NCBI GenBank assembly: GCA_903892355.1 | Contig: CAITIE010000091.1 | Location: 124,001-188,000 of the forward strand | From: an uncultured Pirellula sp. | GTDB taxonomy: Bacteria; Planctomycetota; Planctomycetia; Pirellulales; Pirellulaceae | Direction: 5' to 3' | DNA: 64,000 nucleotides | Shown here: positions 16,361 through 24,865 of the stretch, piece after piece | Layout: each line of letters begins with the position of its first letter | Numbering within the stretch: position 1 is the stretch's first letter | Translations under genes and position numbers: made by a program | The notes under the pieces: generated by a model | The model's input: only the letters and a program-made list of their open reading frames with translations | Databases searched by the model: none | What the model was told of the DNA's origin: nothing

Positions 16361-18723
16361 AACAAACCCCTGCCACGGTCGCTTTGATCGGCAACCCCAA
16401 TACGGGCAAAAGCAGTTTGTTCAATGCCTTGTGTGGCAGCAAGGCTCGCGTTGGCAACTATCCCGGCGTTACCGTTGAGCATAAAACGGGTCGAATGATC
16501 CCGTTGGCGAATGCAGAGCTTTCGGCCCATGCCGGATCCAACCGCAAGCCGGCCAAACTCGATGCAACGGGTTCCAACTCTCAACCCTCAAGCGGTAACG
16601 ACCGCTTCAGCCATGAACTCGGAAGCCGCGAGATCGATATGGTGGATCTCCCCGGCACCTACTCGTTGGCTGCACGCTCCGCGGATGAAGCGGTTTCGGT
16701 CGATGTACTTTCTGGAAACATGCCCGGTGTTCGACGTCCCGATGCGGTTGTCGTGATAGTCGATGCGACCAACATCGAACGGAATCTTTATCTTTTCAGC
16801 CAAGTCATCGAATTGGGGCTTCCGACAATTTTGGTCTTGAACATGTGGGATCGCGTGGAACCCACCGGCATTACCGTTGACATCCCCAATCTCGCGAGAG
16901 GATTAGGGGTCCCGATCGTTTGCACTTGCGCCTCCAAACGCTCCGGCATCGATCTGTTGCGACTCGAGATTTATCGCGCGGTGGGAGCTTTGAGCCCAAC
17001 CGTCATGCCGAGCCCTGCTACGCCATCGACTGCGCAGCTTCAACCAGCAATTCCAACTCCCTCCGAGTATGCGAGCGCTGGTTTCCCAGACGCATTTCGA
17101 ACGGAAGTTGAATCCTTGGGCAATTGGCTGCGCGGAGCTGGCGTTGCGGTCGATTCCTTTCAAGTCCAACGGTTGCTGATCGACGATGCAGCTGGATTAT
17201 CGCATCGAGTGATTCCACAAGCTCTCACGAAAACCTTTACGGAGCAATTGACGTCCGCCAAAGCACGACTGAACGACGTGGGGGTATCTGGCCCCCTGTT
17301 TGAGACGCGCGCTCGTTACGGATGGATTAAGAAAAAAACATCCGGCTTGATCACTCGCACAAACTCGCCCCAAAAATCGAACAGCGATTGGATCGATCGA
17401 TGGCTTACCCATCGTTGGTTCGGACTCCTCTTTTTTGTGGCGATCATGTTTCTCGTATTCCAGTCGATCACCTTGGTTGCAAGCTGGCCGATGGCTTGGA
17501 TCGATGACGCTCAGAACTGGCTCGGCGCTACTGTCGAAGGCTTCTTGGCACCCGGACCTTTGCGCAGCCTGCTTGTCGATGGTGTCATCGCAGGCGTTGG
17601 CTCAGTCATTATCTTTCTCCCCCAAATTGCGATCTTGTTCTTTTTCATCGCGATCCTCGAGGATTGCGGCTACATGTCGCGAGCAGCATTCGTGATGGAC
17701 AAGTTCATGTCTTCCATAGGTATGAGCGGCAAATCCTTCCTTCCGCTAATGTCTTCGTTCGCATGCGCGATCCCTGGCATTATGGCCACTCGAACCATCG
17801 ATAACCGCAAGGACCGAATGGTAACACTCCTAGTCGCGCCTCTGATGAGTTGCTCGGCCCGATTGCCTGTGTATGTGCTGATGGTCTCCGCTTTTGTACC
17901 GGACTTGCGTTACGCAGGAGGCTGGCTAAGCCTTCAGGGGTTTGTGCTGTTTGCAATGCAGTCCTTGGGAGCATTGGTAGCCATCCCCGTGGCTTGGCTG
18001 CTCAAGCGGTTCTTCTTCCAAGGCGAAACATCGACCTTCATCATGGAATTGTCCAGTTACAAATGGCCCAGCTGGCGAGTGATCGTTGCTCGCGTTTGGG
18101 AACGTGTCCTTTCGTTCATTTCGCGCGCAGGTACCCTGATCTTTATCACTTCGGTCTTAGTCTGGGCCGCAGCCTATTTCCCGATGAGCCATGCGACGGT
18201 CAACAAATCGTTGACTGAACTTGAGGCGATGCGACTCGCCCCCGACAGCAGCGCGGAGTCGATTGCCCAATTAGAAGACTCCATCAATCGCGAACGAAGC
18301 CGCTTGATCGAAGGGAGTTTCCTTGGTGTCGCCGGCCACACGCTCGAGCCGATCGTCAAACCGCTCGGTTGGGACGGCAGAATCGGTATCGCAGTCCTCG
18401 CTTCCTTCCCCGCTCGAGAAGTGATCATCGCTACGCTTGGGACGATTTATGCACTAGGCGGCGAAGCCACCGAGGAACACGATGGCTTGAAGTCGCAAAT
18501 GCGGGCTGCAACGTGGCCCGATGGCTCGCCTGTTTTCACGCTTGCGACCGCGTTATCTATCATGGTCTTTTTTGCTTTGTGCGCGCAATGCGCCTCGACC
18601 CTGATGACGATCCGCCGAGAGACCAACTCATGGCGATGGCCAATCTTCTCGTTTGTATACATGACCACACTGGCTTACCTAGGTGCGATGCTAACGTACC
18701 ATTTGGTCAAGCTGTGGCTGTGA
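16357..18723 (+). CDS. feoB: Ferrous iron transporter FeoB
   Basis: FeoB imports Fe(II) across the inner membrane. The 788-residue chain has an N-terminal GTPase domain with G1 GNPNTGKSS (12-20), G2 Thr in GVTVEHKTG, G3 DLPG (97-100) and G4 NMWD (162-165), then two Gate regions with the FeoB core (SFACAIPGIMATRTI, PLMSCSARLPVYVL, FPAREVIIATLGTIY). A polar insert of about 40 residues (50-92) separates G2 and G3, rich in Ser, Asn and Lys, and is longer than in Escherichia coli FeoB. Translation is coupled to the second feoA by a 4-bp overlap. No feoC is seen; an MFS exporter follows on the same strand. Confidence 0.96.
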   Translation: MKQTPATVALIGNPNTGKSSLFNALCGSKARVGNYPGVTVEHKTGRMIPLANAELSAHAGSNRKPAKLDATGSNSQPSSGNDRFSHELGSREIDMVDLPGTYSLAARSADEAVSVDVLSGNMPGVRRPDAVVVIVDATNIERNLYLFSQVIELGLPTILVLNMWDRVEPTGITVDIPNLARGLGVPIVCTCASKRSGIDLLRLEIYRAVGALSPTVMPSPATPSTAQLQPAIPTPSEYASAGFPDAFRTEVESLGNWLRGAGVAVDSFQVQRLLIDDAAGLSHRVIPQALTKTFTEQLTSAKARLNDVGVSGPLFETRARYGWIKKKTSGLITRTNSPQKSNSDWIDRWLTHRWFGLLFFVAIMFLVFQSITLVASWPMAWIDDAQNWLGATVEGFLAPGPLRSLLVDGVIAGVGSVIIFLPQIAILFFFIAILEDCGYMSRAAFVMDKFMSSIGMSGKSFLPLMSSFACAIPGIMATRTIDNRKDRMVTLLVAPLMSCSARLPVYVLMVSAFVPDLRYAGGWLSLQGFVLFAMQSLGALVAIPVAWLLKRFFFQGETSTFIMELSSYKWPSWRVIVARVWERVLSFISRAGTLIFITSVLVWAAAYFPMSHATVNKSLTELEAMRLAPDSSAESIAQLEDSINRERSRLIEGSFLGVAGHTLEPIVKPLGWDGRIGIAVLASFPAREVIIATLGTIYALGGEATEEHDGLKSQMRAATWPDGSPVFTLATALSIMVFFALCAQCASTLMTIRRETNSWRWPIFSFVYMTTLAYLGAMLTYHLVKLWL

Positions 18724-18790
18724 TTTGTGTTTACAATCTTAAATCCTCGTCGCTGATTCCCTAACAGATCTTCTCACTGACAGATCCGAT

Positions 18791-18878
18791 CCCACCAATA
18801 CCCAACGGATCCCACCAATACCCAACGGATCCCACCAATACCCAACGGACCCCACCAATACCCAACGGACTCCACCGT
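18791..18878. repeat. 20-bp tandem array between feoB and the MFS gene
   Basis: Four copies of a 20-bp unit (CCCACCAATACCCAACGGAT, last copies ending GGAC) fill 18791-18870; a truncated fifth begins at 18871 and runs to the MFS start codon. It begins 67 bp after the feoB stop, so it forms most of the feoB-MFS spacer and the presumed 5' leader of the MFS gene. Confidence 0.92.
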
Positions 18879-20225
18879 ATGCCATACGTTCCCCCTGAAT
18901 CCGAACCAAGCTCAGGGGCCCAGCCTGCCGCGGTACCAAACCTCGAGGTACAGCCTCGCCCTTCGAATGTAGCGACCGACTATCCCGAGTTTCGACTGCT
19001 GATGGGAGCACACGCGTGCGCCACGATGTGCACTCGTATTCTGTTTTTTTGGGCCCCCTTTGCGATCGCCAAGGAATACCCAAACGAGCCTCTTTACTTG
19101 GGGTTGCTCGGATTGGTCCAAGCCATCCCGGCGTTGAGTCTGGCAATTATTGGTGGCTATGTTGCGGATAAATTCGATCGTAGGAATTTGCTCCGATCCA
19201 CGTTAACACTTCAGTTGCTATCGGCCTGCGGAATGGCCGGCGCATCGTACCTGACCGGTTCCTCGATGCTTATCGCGATCTTCTTTTGCATGTTCTGCCT
19301 GGGCGTAGCCCGCGGGTTTGCCGAACCGACCATGCCGAGCTTAGAAGCCCAAATTGTCCCTAGGCTTGCGGCGGTCAGCGCTGCAACATGGACGACGATC
19401 GTCTGGCACGCGTGCGCTGTCTTTGCACCACTTCTCGCTGGAGCCTTGGTGCAATACGTAGGTAACTTATCAGCGTTCCTATGCAGCATCGTCTTCGCAG
19501 CAGGCGCTTTGGTATTCATCTCGAAAGTCGGCACCAAACCCTTGCCGAGTAGATCGGCCCCCCCCTCCTCGAAGTCGGCCAATAACGAGTCGGTGCTCGA
19601 ATCGATTTCCGCCGGATGGCGATATGTTTTAAAACGCCAGATACTGTGGAGTTCTATGGCGCTAGATCTTTTTGCCGTTCTCTTTGGTGGTGCGATCGCG
19701 ATGTTACCGCTGTATGCAGAACACATCTTGCACATAGGCCCGGTTGGACTCGGTGCGCTCAGCGCGGCCCCGATGCTGGGAGCTTTGACCTGCGCCATGC
19801 TTTGCATCCGATTCCCCCCTCGCGCGTACGCGGGCAAGATCCTTCTCAGCAGTATCTTTGGATTCGGCATCTGCATGATCGTCTTCGCTCTCTCCAAAAG
19901 CTTTTATCTTTCCTGCGCCGCTTTGTTCCTGAGCGGTGTGCTCGATGGCGTGAGCGTGGTCATCCGAAAATCGATCCTGAGGCTCTATTCGCCGGATCAC
20001 ATGCGAGGCCGCATTGCAGCGGTGAACTCGGTTTTCATCGGAGCCTCCAATGAATTGGGGGAACTGGAAAGCGGTGTTGCCGCTCACTTGCTGGGGTTGG
20101 TCCCGAGCGTCTGGCTCGGTGGCTTAACCACCCTGGTTATCGTCGTTTCGGTAGCCATCTTTGGCAAAGAAGTACGCGAGTTCGACATGCGCCGAATTCA
20201 CAACGACGACGAACCGCATTCGTAG
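18879..20225 (+). CDS. Major facilitator superfamily exporter (EntS/MFS_3-like)
   Basis: The 448-residue protein has a polar 35-residue N-terminus and about 12 hydrophobic segments. MFS motif A is present after the second helix as GGYVADKFDRRNLL, and the central loop (about residues 225-245, SRSAPPSSKSANNES) divides two six-helix halves. The family resembles EntS-like exporters and the TIGR00900-type transporters; a siderophore or drug substrate is possible given feoAB next door, but not shown. A 20-bp tandem array lies directly before its ATG. Its 3' end overlaps the convergent beta-RFAP synthase gene by 28 bp. Confidence 0.88.
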   Translation: MPYVPPESEPSSGAQPAAVPNLEVQPRPSNVATDYPEFRLLMGAHACATMCTRILFFWAPFAIAKEYPNEPLYLGLLGLVQAIPALSLAIIGGYVADKFDRRNLLRSTLTLQLLSACGMAGASYLTGSSMLIAIFFCMFCLGVARGFAEPTMPSLEAQIVPRLAAVSAATWTTIVWHACAVFAPLLAGALVQYVGNLSAFLCSIVFAAGALVFISKVGTKPLPSRSAPPSSKSANNESVLESISAGWRYVLKRQILWSSMALDLFAVLFGGAIAMLPLYAEHILHIGPVGLGALSAAPMLGALTCAMLCIRFPPRAYAGKILLSSIFGFGICMIVFALSKSFYLSCAALFLSGVLDGVSVVIRKSILRLYSPDHMRGRIAAVNSVFIGASNELGELESGVAAHLLGLVPSVWLGGLTTLVIVVSVAIFGKEVREFDMRRIHNDDEPHS

Positions 20226-21313
20226 AAAGCTCCCGGGGCAGCCCCCGCTATCATAGTCGTGGCGCGAGAATCGAGTTGCGGTTGCAATTGCTCGCAGAGC
20301 CATGCCGCTTGATCGTCGTCTTTTGCAATCGCGAAGACCGTCGGCCCCCAACTCGATTGCCCGACCCCTTCGAACCCCAACCGTTGTAGCGAAGCGATCG
20401 CACTCGCAATGCGTTCTGATCGGTAAATGCCTCCCTGAAGCGGACGGAACACTTCACCCGCCATCGCACCGTAACGCCCAATGGCTCGACTCGCTGCACT
20501 CCAATCCTGCGCCTCCATGGCGGGCAAAAGCTCTTCGCTTACCGCTCGAAGCATCGGTTCGCGAAATGGATTGGGCTGCTTTGCGCACTCGTGGAACATC
20601 TCGACTTCCTTGTCCCCAGATTCTCCAACATACGATCGATCGCAAACCAGGACGACGCGCCAGGAACTCGGGAATGGAACCGTCGAGGTTCGTTGAATGG
20701 TTGTTCCCTCTGGCGATGATTGAGCTCCGAGGTCGAGCACCATTCCGCCTCTGAGAAATCCTTGAAGTCCAATGTAAGAGCGTTTACCCCGTTCCGCTTG
20801 ACCGGCCAATGCTGCAACATCCTCAAACAATGAGGAAACGGGAGCGGTGATAGGGTCGCTGGAGATCGTGGGTATGCGACCCGTCGTTGGTGGTACGCAG
20901 GCCTCTGCCGCCGCAAGCAGTGCGGTAACAGAACACGCGAACTGGGTTCCTGAACCCAATCCCACATGGGCTTCGGGTGCATGAAACACTCGGATCTCTC
21001 TTAAAGGGATCTTTCGAATAGACAATGAGGATGTTGCCGATCGCCCAAACCGATGACGCAGCACCTGTCGGACTCTGGGCTCCCAGTAATCGGTGGCATC
21101 GATGCGAACCTCGTCGATGCTTTCAACAATTCCAGTCCGACCAGAGATGATGGCAACCGGTCGATCGACCATCATGCCGAGACCACCGTAGCAGTGGGGC
21201 TCACCTGGACAAATCTCCATCAGACCGAAATGCAATCGGGAATAGGATTGGACGGCAACATGATGAGTCGCAACATGACCGGTCGGTACGTCAGTGGTGT
21301 TCGAGTTCTCCAT
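20198..21313 (-). CDS. Beta-ribofuranosylaminobenzene 5'-phosphate synthase (GHMP fold)
   Basis: This protein of about 371 residues matches beta-RFAP synthases, which condense p-hydroxy- or p-aminobenzoate with PRPP at the start of methanopterin synthesis. Visible marks are SRLHFGLMEI near the N-terminus, YGGLGMMVDRP, and the GHMP glycine-rich motif HVGLGSGTQFA. Planctomycetes use tetrahydromethanopterin for C1 transfer, so the gene fits the organism. The frame continues upstream to 21424 but overlaps the DUF2760 gene, so ATG at 21313 (MENSNTTDV) is preferred, 18 bp after that gene's stop. The two are probably cotranscribed. No other H4MPT gene is in the window. Confidence 0.8.
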   Translation of the reverse strand: MENSNTTDVPTGHVATHHVAVQSYSRLHFGLMEICPGEPHCYGGLGMMVDRPVAIISGRTGIVESIDEVRIDATDYWEPRVRQVLRHRFGRSATSSLSIRKIPLREIRVFHAPEAHVGLGSGTQFACSVTALLAAAEACVPPTTGRIPTISSDPITAPVSSLFEDVAALAGQAERGKRSYIGLQGFLRGGMVLDLGAQSSPEGTTIQRTSTVPFPSSWRVVLVCDRSYVGESGDKEVEMFHECAKQPNPFREPMLRAVSEELLPAMEAQDWSAASRAIGRYGAMAGEVFRPLQGGIYRSERIASAIASLQRLGFEGVGQSSWGPTVFAIAKDDDQAAWLCEQLQPQLDSRATTMIAGAAPGAFYECGSSSL

Positions 21314-21330
21314 ATTCACGGTCTGGCGGA

Positions 21331-21981
21331 TCAAGCCCCAGTTTCTACCTCGACCGGGGCGACCACGAGGACATCCTCTTTTTTCCCGGTCCAGGTTGGC
21401 AGATCGGTTTTCGATGCGATCCACCCTGCATGGACCAAAGTTCCGCGCGAGCCAGAAGACCCCCCGCTGCTATTGGCTCCGGTGCTATTGGTTCCGGTGC
21501 TATTGGTTCCGCTGCTCAAAACGCGCCAACGGATCGGGGAGGCTTGGCCTGGGATCTCGATCCGAGCACCTTCCGCGTCATCCACCAACCTCTTCAAACC
21601 GAAGACTCTGTCCATGGCCTTTCGGGTATCCCTTAAGACGTTTCGGGCTGCTCCTCCGATTTGCTCATCGGAGTAGTCATCCAGAGACTCATGGACCAAG
21701 TCCAACAATCGGGCATCGCGTTGAAGAACCGCGAGCAGCGTTACCGCATCATTCCGGGCGTGATCGTTCCGGGCGTGATCGTTCCAGGCGTTACCATGGC
21801 GAGCCAACGCTGGGGTTGGGCGGTTCGAACCATCGCTGGCCGCTTCAACTGCGGCCGGCTTTGTTACCGCAGCAGCGTTCGCAGGGCTGCTATTTCCCGC
21901 GAGTGCATTTCGGATACGCTCGGCGGAATCCGCACGGAACAACGCAGCAAAGAAGGCTCGGAAGGCGAGGGATATGCGCAT
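21331..21981 (-). CDS. DUF2760 family protein
   Basis: The 216-residue protein begins LAFRAFFAALF, a hallmark of DUF2760, and contains the conserved core AVTLLAVLQRDARLLDLVHESLDDYSDEQIGGAARNV and a C-terminal half with VEDAEGARIEIPG-like sequence. DUF2760 proteins often neighbour Hsp70-like chaperone genes in other bacteria; none is here. Two in-frame 15-bp arrays expand the protein: HARND-type units (21751-21795) and a Ser/Thr/Gly linker GTNST-type array (21468-21512). Function is unknown. It lies 17 bp upstream of the beta-RFAP synthase gene on the same strand. Confidence 0.78.
   Translation of the reverse strand: MRISLAFRAFFAALFRADSAERIRNALAGNSSPANAAAVTKPAAVEAASDGSNRPTPALARHGNAWNDHARNDHARNDAVTLLAVLQRDARLLDLVHESLDDYSDEQIGGAARNVLRDTRKAMDRVFGLKRLVDDAEGARIEIPGQASPIRWRVLSSGTNSTGTNSTGANSSGGSSGSRGTLVHAGWIASKTDLPTWTGKKEDVLVVAPVEVETGA
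21468..21512. repeat. In-frame 15-bp tandem array in the DUF2760 gene
   Basis: Three 15-bp units (TGCTATTGGTTCCGG type, first copy with one change) encode a repeated five-residue Gly/Thr/Asn/Ser motif. It extends a flexible linker without shifting the frame. Confidence 0.88.
21751..21795. repeat. Second in-frame 15-bp array in the DUF2760 gene
   Basis: Two near-identical 15-bp units GTTCCGGGCGTGATC (21751-21765, 21766-21780) and a degenerate third encode NDHAR-type pentapeptides. It lies between the N-terminal helix and the DUF2760 core. Confidence 0.85.
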
Positions 21982-22239
21982 CTTGGAAAAGTACTATCGT
22001 AGGACAGAATTGTTGAATAGACAGGCGGTGTCGATGGGCACTTATGCAGGCCTCCTGACCAACCCAAACAGCGTGGAACAACCGGGGCAATCCACACGCA
22101 AGCTCCGATCCTGCAAACCGATGGCCACACTTGGACTGGGTCCAATATAACCTTCCGTCCGCCGATTCGGCAGTGCGTCACACTTGGGGGCTATGGTATA
22201 TTTTGCCACGGCGAGGAACACTATTCAGGGGAACGATGC

Positions 22240-23103
22240 GTGAGGAAACGTGTGGGAAACTCGAATCCTTCCAATTGGATGCAGTTGGGAACCAAAGGAG
22301 CGGTTCGATCGGAACAGCCCACGCGCCGGGATTACCAAACCCGGCTTGCCCAACTCCTTTGTGCCCCAACCCATCAGTGGAAAGACCGTCGGGACAGGCA
22401 GTCCCACATCGCGAAGCAAGTACTTGAAAAATCGACCACATTGGACCATGCAAACTTTCGCAAAATCTCTCGGCAGGACTTGGAATGCATGGCCGAAGCA
22501 TACGATCGTCTTTTTTTGGGTGGTCTCTGCCTGCCCCTGGCTCGGTCGTACGGACTCTCGTTCCGACTCAGTTCGAGGATGACGCGTGCAGGCGGTAAAA
22601 CCACGCGCCAGGTTTTTCGCTCCTTGACGGGCAGACCTGCAATCACCAAGTATGAAATCGCTCTCTCAACCAGTTTACTGTTCCAGTCGTTTCGAAAACC
22701 CGGAGAGAAAAATCGCGTGTGCGGCATCCTCTGCCAAGACCGGCTTTCCGCGATGCAACGGGTCGTCGAGCACGAATTGATCCATCTGTGCGAAATGTTG
22801 GTTTGGGTCCAAAGCGACTGCGCCGCCGGGCGATTCCAAGGGATCGCGCAGAGCCTCTTCGGCCACACCGAGCATCGGCATGAATTGGTTACCCAACAAG
22901 AACGAGCCGCAAAGGATTTCAACATTCCCCTCGGTGCGAAGGTTGAGTTTTCGCTAAATGGCCACCGTTTGGCAGGATTTGTCAACCGAATTACCTCTCG
23001 GGCGACCGTCTTGGTTCCCGATCCGTCCGGTACACGGTACAACGATGGTCGGAATTATCGCAAGTACTACGTTCCGATCCATCGTTTACGGCGGATCCGC
23101 TAA
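22240..23103 (+). CDS. SprT-like zinc metalloprotease domain protein
   Basis: The 287-residue protein has a SprT-like core with the zinc motif VVEHELIHLCEML (HExxH) and a downstream histidine-rich GHTEHRHE that may supply the third ligand. A C-terminal beta segment (GAKVEFSLNGHRLAGFVNRIT, ATVLVPDP) follows. SprT and Spartan proteins are minigluzincin-like proteases; Spartan cleaves DNA-protein crosslinks, whereas the bacterial role is unsettled. Start GTG at 22240 is provisional; the first 60 residues are Arg/Gln-rich without domain features, and a later start is possible. The rhomboid gene begins 23 bp after its stop on the same strand. Confidence 0.72.
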   Translation: MRKRVGNSNPSNWMQLGTKGAVRSEQPTRRDYQTRLAQLLCAPTHQWKDRRDRQSHIAKQVLEKSTTLDHANFRKISRQDLECMAEAYDRLFLGGLCLPLARSYGLSFRLSSRMTRAGGKTTRQVFRSLTGRPAITKYEIALSTSLLFQSFRKPGEKNRVCGILCQDRLSAMQRVVEHELIHLCEMLVWVQSDCAAGRFQGIAQSLFGHTEHRHELVTQQERAAKDFNIPLGAKVEFSLNGHRLAGFVNRITSRATVLVPDPSGTRYNDGRNYRKYYVPIHRLRRIR

Positions 23104-23125
23104 TACCCTTTCCCTTTCAATTCGC

Positions 23126-24115
23126 ATGAGAAGTCTGACCACGATCGAAGGACAGTCGCGAGCCGAGTCGTTCGTCGCTTACCTGTTAACCCAAAACATC
23201 TCGACCCATGTCGAGCCGGCCAATGACTCGCCATCGAAATGGGAGGTTTGGATTCGAGACGAGGATCGCATGCAGCAAGCACTCGCAGAACTGCGCGATT
23301 TCGAGGCCAATCCCGATGACCCGAAGTACCTTCAAGCGGTCAAGGACGCACGGACGATTCTGCGCGAGCAACGCGACGAAGTCCGATCGCGGCAACGGAA
23401 TATCCAGACCACGCGCGACATCAATCGCAATTCCATGTTCGGGGGATCGATCCCCCCGCTGACACTGACGTTGGTCATCCTCTGCTCTGTGCTCAGCTTG
23501 CTCTCCGAATTTTCCCGACCAAGACCAACGAACCGCTTGGGGGCATCGATCGATAAACAGTTGAAGTTTGTCGACATGGAAAAGTACGCCATGACCGGTG
23601 ACCCTGCCGTGTCTCTCAAGCAGTTTCAGTGGTGGCGAATCTTTACCCCGATGTTCTTGCACGGTGATCCACTCCACCTCTTGATGAACATGTTGGCCCT
23701 CGTCTCCCTAGGTCGACTCACCGAAAGACTCGAGGGTTCCGTCCGATACGCCATCCTGATCCTCCTGTTCGCCATGGGCTCGCATCTACTCCAAGGCTTG
23801 CTCCCGGAGAATCTATTCGGGATCCAAGGGCTCTCAGGCTCGCCAAACTTCGTGGGAATCTCCGGAGTCATTATGGGACTGTTCGGCTATATCGCCGTCA
23901 AAACCTACCTTCGTAGGGACCTCGGATTCTCTATGTCACCCCAATCGTACCTTATGGTCGGAATCATCTTAGTTCTTGGCTTCGCAGGAGATGTCACCGG
24001 CAAAGCAGGCGGCTTGCAAATGGCAAACTTCGCCCACTTGGGCGGACTCGTCACAGGAATGGCCGTCGGTTGGATCATGGCCAACCCCAAATTCGATACC
24101 CGACACCGAGGGTAA
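23126..24115 (+). CDS. GlpG-like rhomboid intramembrane serine protease
   Basis: The 329-residue protein starts at ATG 23126; the frame is open further upstream but overlaps the SprT-like gene. Residues 5-75 resemble the cytoplasmic N-terminal domain of Escherichia coli GlpG (AESFVAYLLTQNISTHVEP, WEVWIRDEDRMQQALAEL, FEANPDDPKYL). The six-helix rhomboid core follows, with WWRIFTPMFLHGDPLHLLMNM, catalytic serine in GISGVIMG and catalytic histidine in ANFAHLGGLVTG. It should cleave single-pass membrane proteins within the bilayer. It is longer than GlpG by an insert of about 45 residues before the membrane core. The 3' end converges with a receiver gene 13 bp away. Confidence 0.92.
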   Translation: MRSLTTIEGQSRAESFVAYLLTQNISTHVEPANDSPSKWEVWIRDEDRMQQALAELRDFEANPDDPKYLQAVKDARTILREQRDEVRSRQRNIQTTRDINRNSMFGGSIPPLTLTLVILCSVLSLLSEFSRPRPTNRLGASIDKQLKFVDMEKYAMTGDPAVSLKQFQWWRIFTPMFLHGDPLHLLMNMLALVSLGRLTERLEGSVRYAILILLFAMGSHLLQGLLPENLFGIQGLSGSPNFVGISGVIMGLFGYIAVKTYLRRDLGFSMSPQSYLMVGIILVLGFAGDVTGKAGGLQMANFAHLGGLVTGMAVGWIMANPKFDTRHRG

Positions 24116-24128
24116 CGCCATCATTGGT

Positions 24129-24518
24129 TCAGGCGTTACGGCCATAGACCCGGTCGAGCAAGCTCCGAACGCAATCGATCAGTGCCGATAGCGATATAGG
24201 CTTGGGCAACACATGCTCAGCGTGCAATTGCCTCGCTTTGCTCAAGATATTCTCATCCAACTTCGCAGACATGAGAATGCACGGAAGACCAGGAGCGAGC
24301 GTTCGTGCCGATTCCAACGCCCGCAAACCGTCAAGCCTGGGCATATGGACGTCGAACAACGCCAAATGGATGTTGCCTCGCTCGATCACATCCAACGCCT
24401 CAATCCCGTCCGCGGCGAGACAAGTACGGTAGCCTCGGCGAGTCAGAGCCTCGTCAAGCGTGTGCCTAAAGGCAACATCATCGTCGGTAATCAGTACTCG
24501 ATGATCCGTTACGTGCAT
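24129..24518 (-). CDS. Stand-alone response regulator receiver
   Basis: A 129-residue CheY-like receiver without output domain. The acidic pair is in ITDDD (10-14), the phospho-acceptor is Asp56 in LFDVHMP, a switch serine lies in LMSAK (82-86) and the conserved lysine is Lys106 in LPKP. It may act by protein-protein contact or as a phosphorelay intermediate. No kinase is adjacent; the soluble histidine kinase at 48.9 kb is one possible partner in the window, but no evidence links them. It converges on the rhomboid gene. Confidence 0.9.
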   Translation of the reverse strand: MHVTDHRVLITDDDVAFRHTLDEALTRRGYRTCLAADGIEALDVIERGNIHLALFDVHMPRLDGLRALESARTLAPGLPCILMSAKLDENILSKARQLHAEHVLPKPISLSALIDCVRSLLDRVYGRNA

Positions 24519-24544
24519 GGGATCCTGCGGATGGGTTGATCCTA

Positions 24545-24606
24545 ATTCAATTGCGATTCAATTGCGATTCAATTGCGGTTCAATTGCGGTTCAATTGCGG
24601 TTCATG
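24545..24606. repeat. 11-bp tandem array upstream of the receiver gene
   Basis: Five 11-bp units ATTCAATTGCG or GTTCAATTGCG occupy 24545-24599, followed by a partial copy. The first three begin with A and the last two with G, so the array seems to have grown by duplication of two variants. It starts 27 bp upstream of the receiver start codon. Confidence 0.92.
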
Positions 24607-24647
24607 AAAGGCGACGTCGAAAAAAACGACGCCCGGCGCTAGTTTAC

Positions 24648-24677
24648 CAGTATTATTCCAATCAGTATTCTTCCAAG
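24648..24677. repeat. 15-bp tandem duplication upstream of the BioF-type gene
   Basis: CAGTATTATTCCAAT (24648-24662) and CAGTATTCTTCCAAG (24663-24677) are adjacent copies with two differences. It lies in the same divergent gap as the 11-bp array. Confidence 0.75.
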
Positions 24678-24865
24678 CGGGGATGGCTGTAATATTCCGA
24701 AGCGGGTTCGTATTCCGAAAGGGAACATCCCGAGAGGATCGTAGGAGATCGCAACTTGCCGCCACAATCGCGTTCCCCTGGCTACTTCGCAAATACCAAG
24801 GAATTATCGCTCCGTTTTACCTACGAATCAAATTCGATTCACCTCGAACAAACCCCGTTGAACCC

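Larger units (their letters stand above)
24519..24865. other. Divergent intergenic region with two tandem arrays
   Basis: This 347-bp gap lies between the receiver gene (minus) and the BioF-type gene (plus). It contains an 11-bp array (24545-24606) and a 15-bp duplication (24648-24677), listed separately. The reading frame of the BioF gene is open back to 24683 but without family similarity before 24866. No promoter is convincing. Confidence 0.6.

Noticed and set aside
17539-17563. TTGGCAC...TTTGC inside feoB as a sigma-54 promoter
   Set aside because: The distance between the TGGCAC and TTGC parts is three bases too long, and it is inside a coding region.
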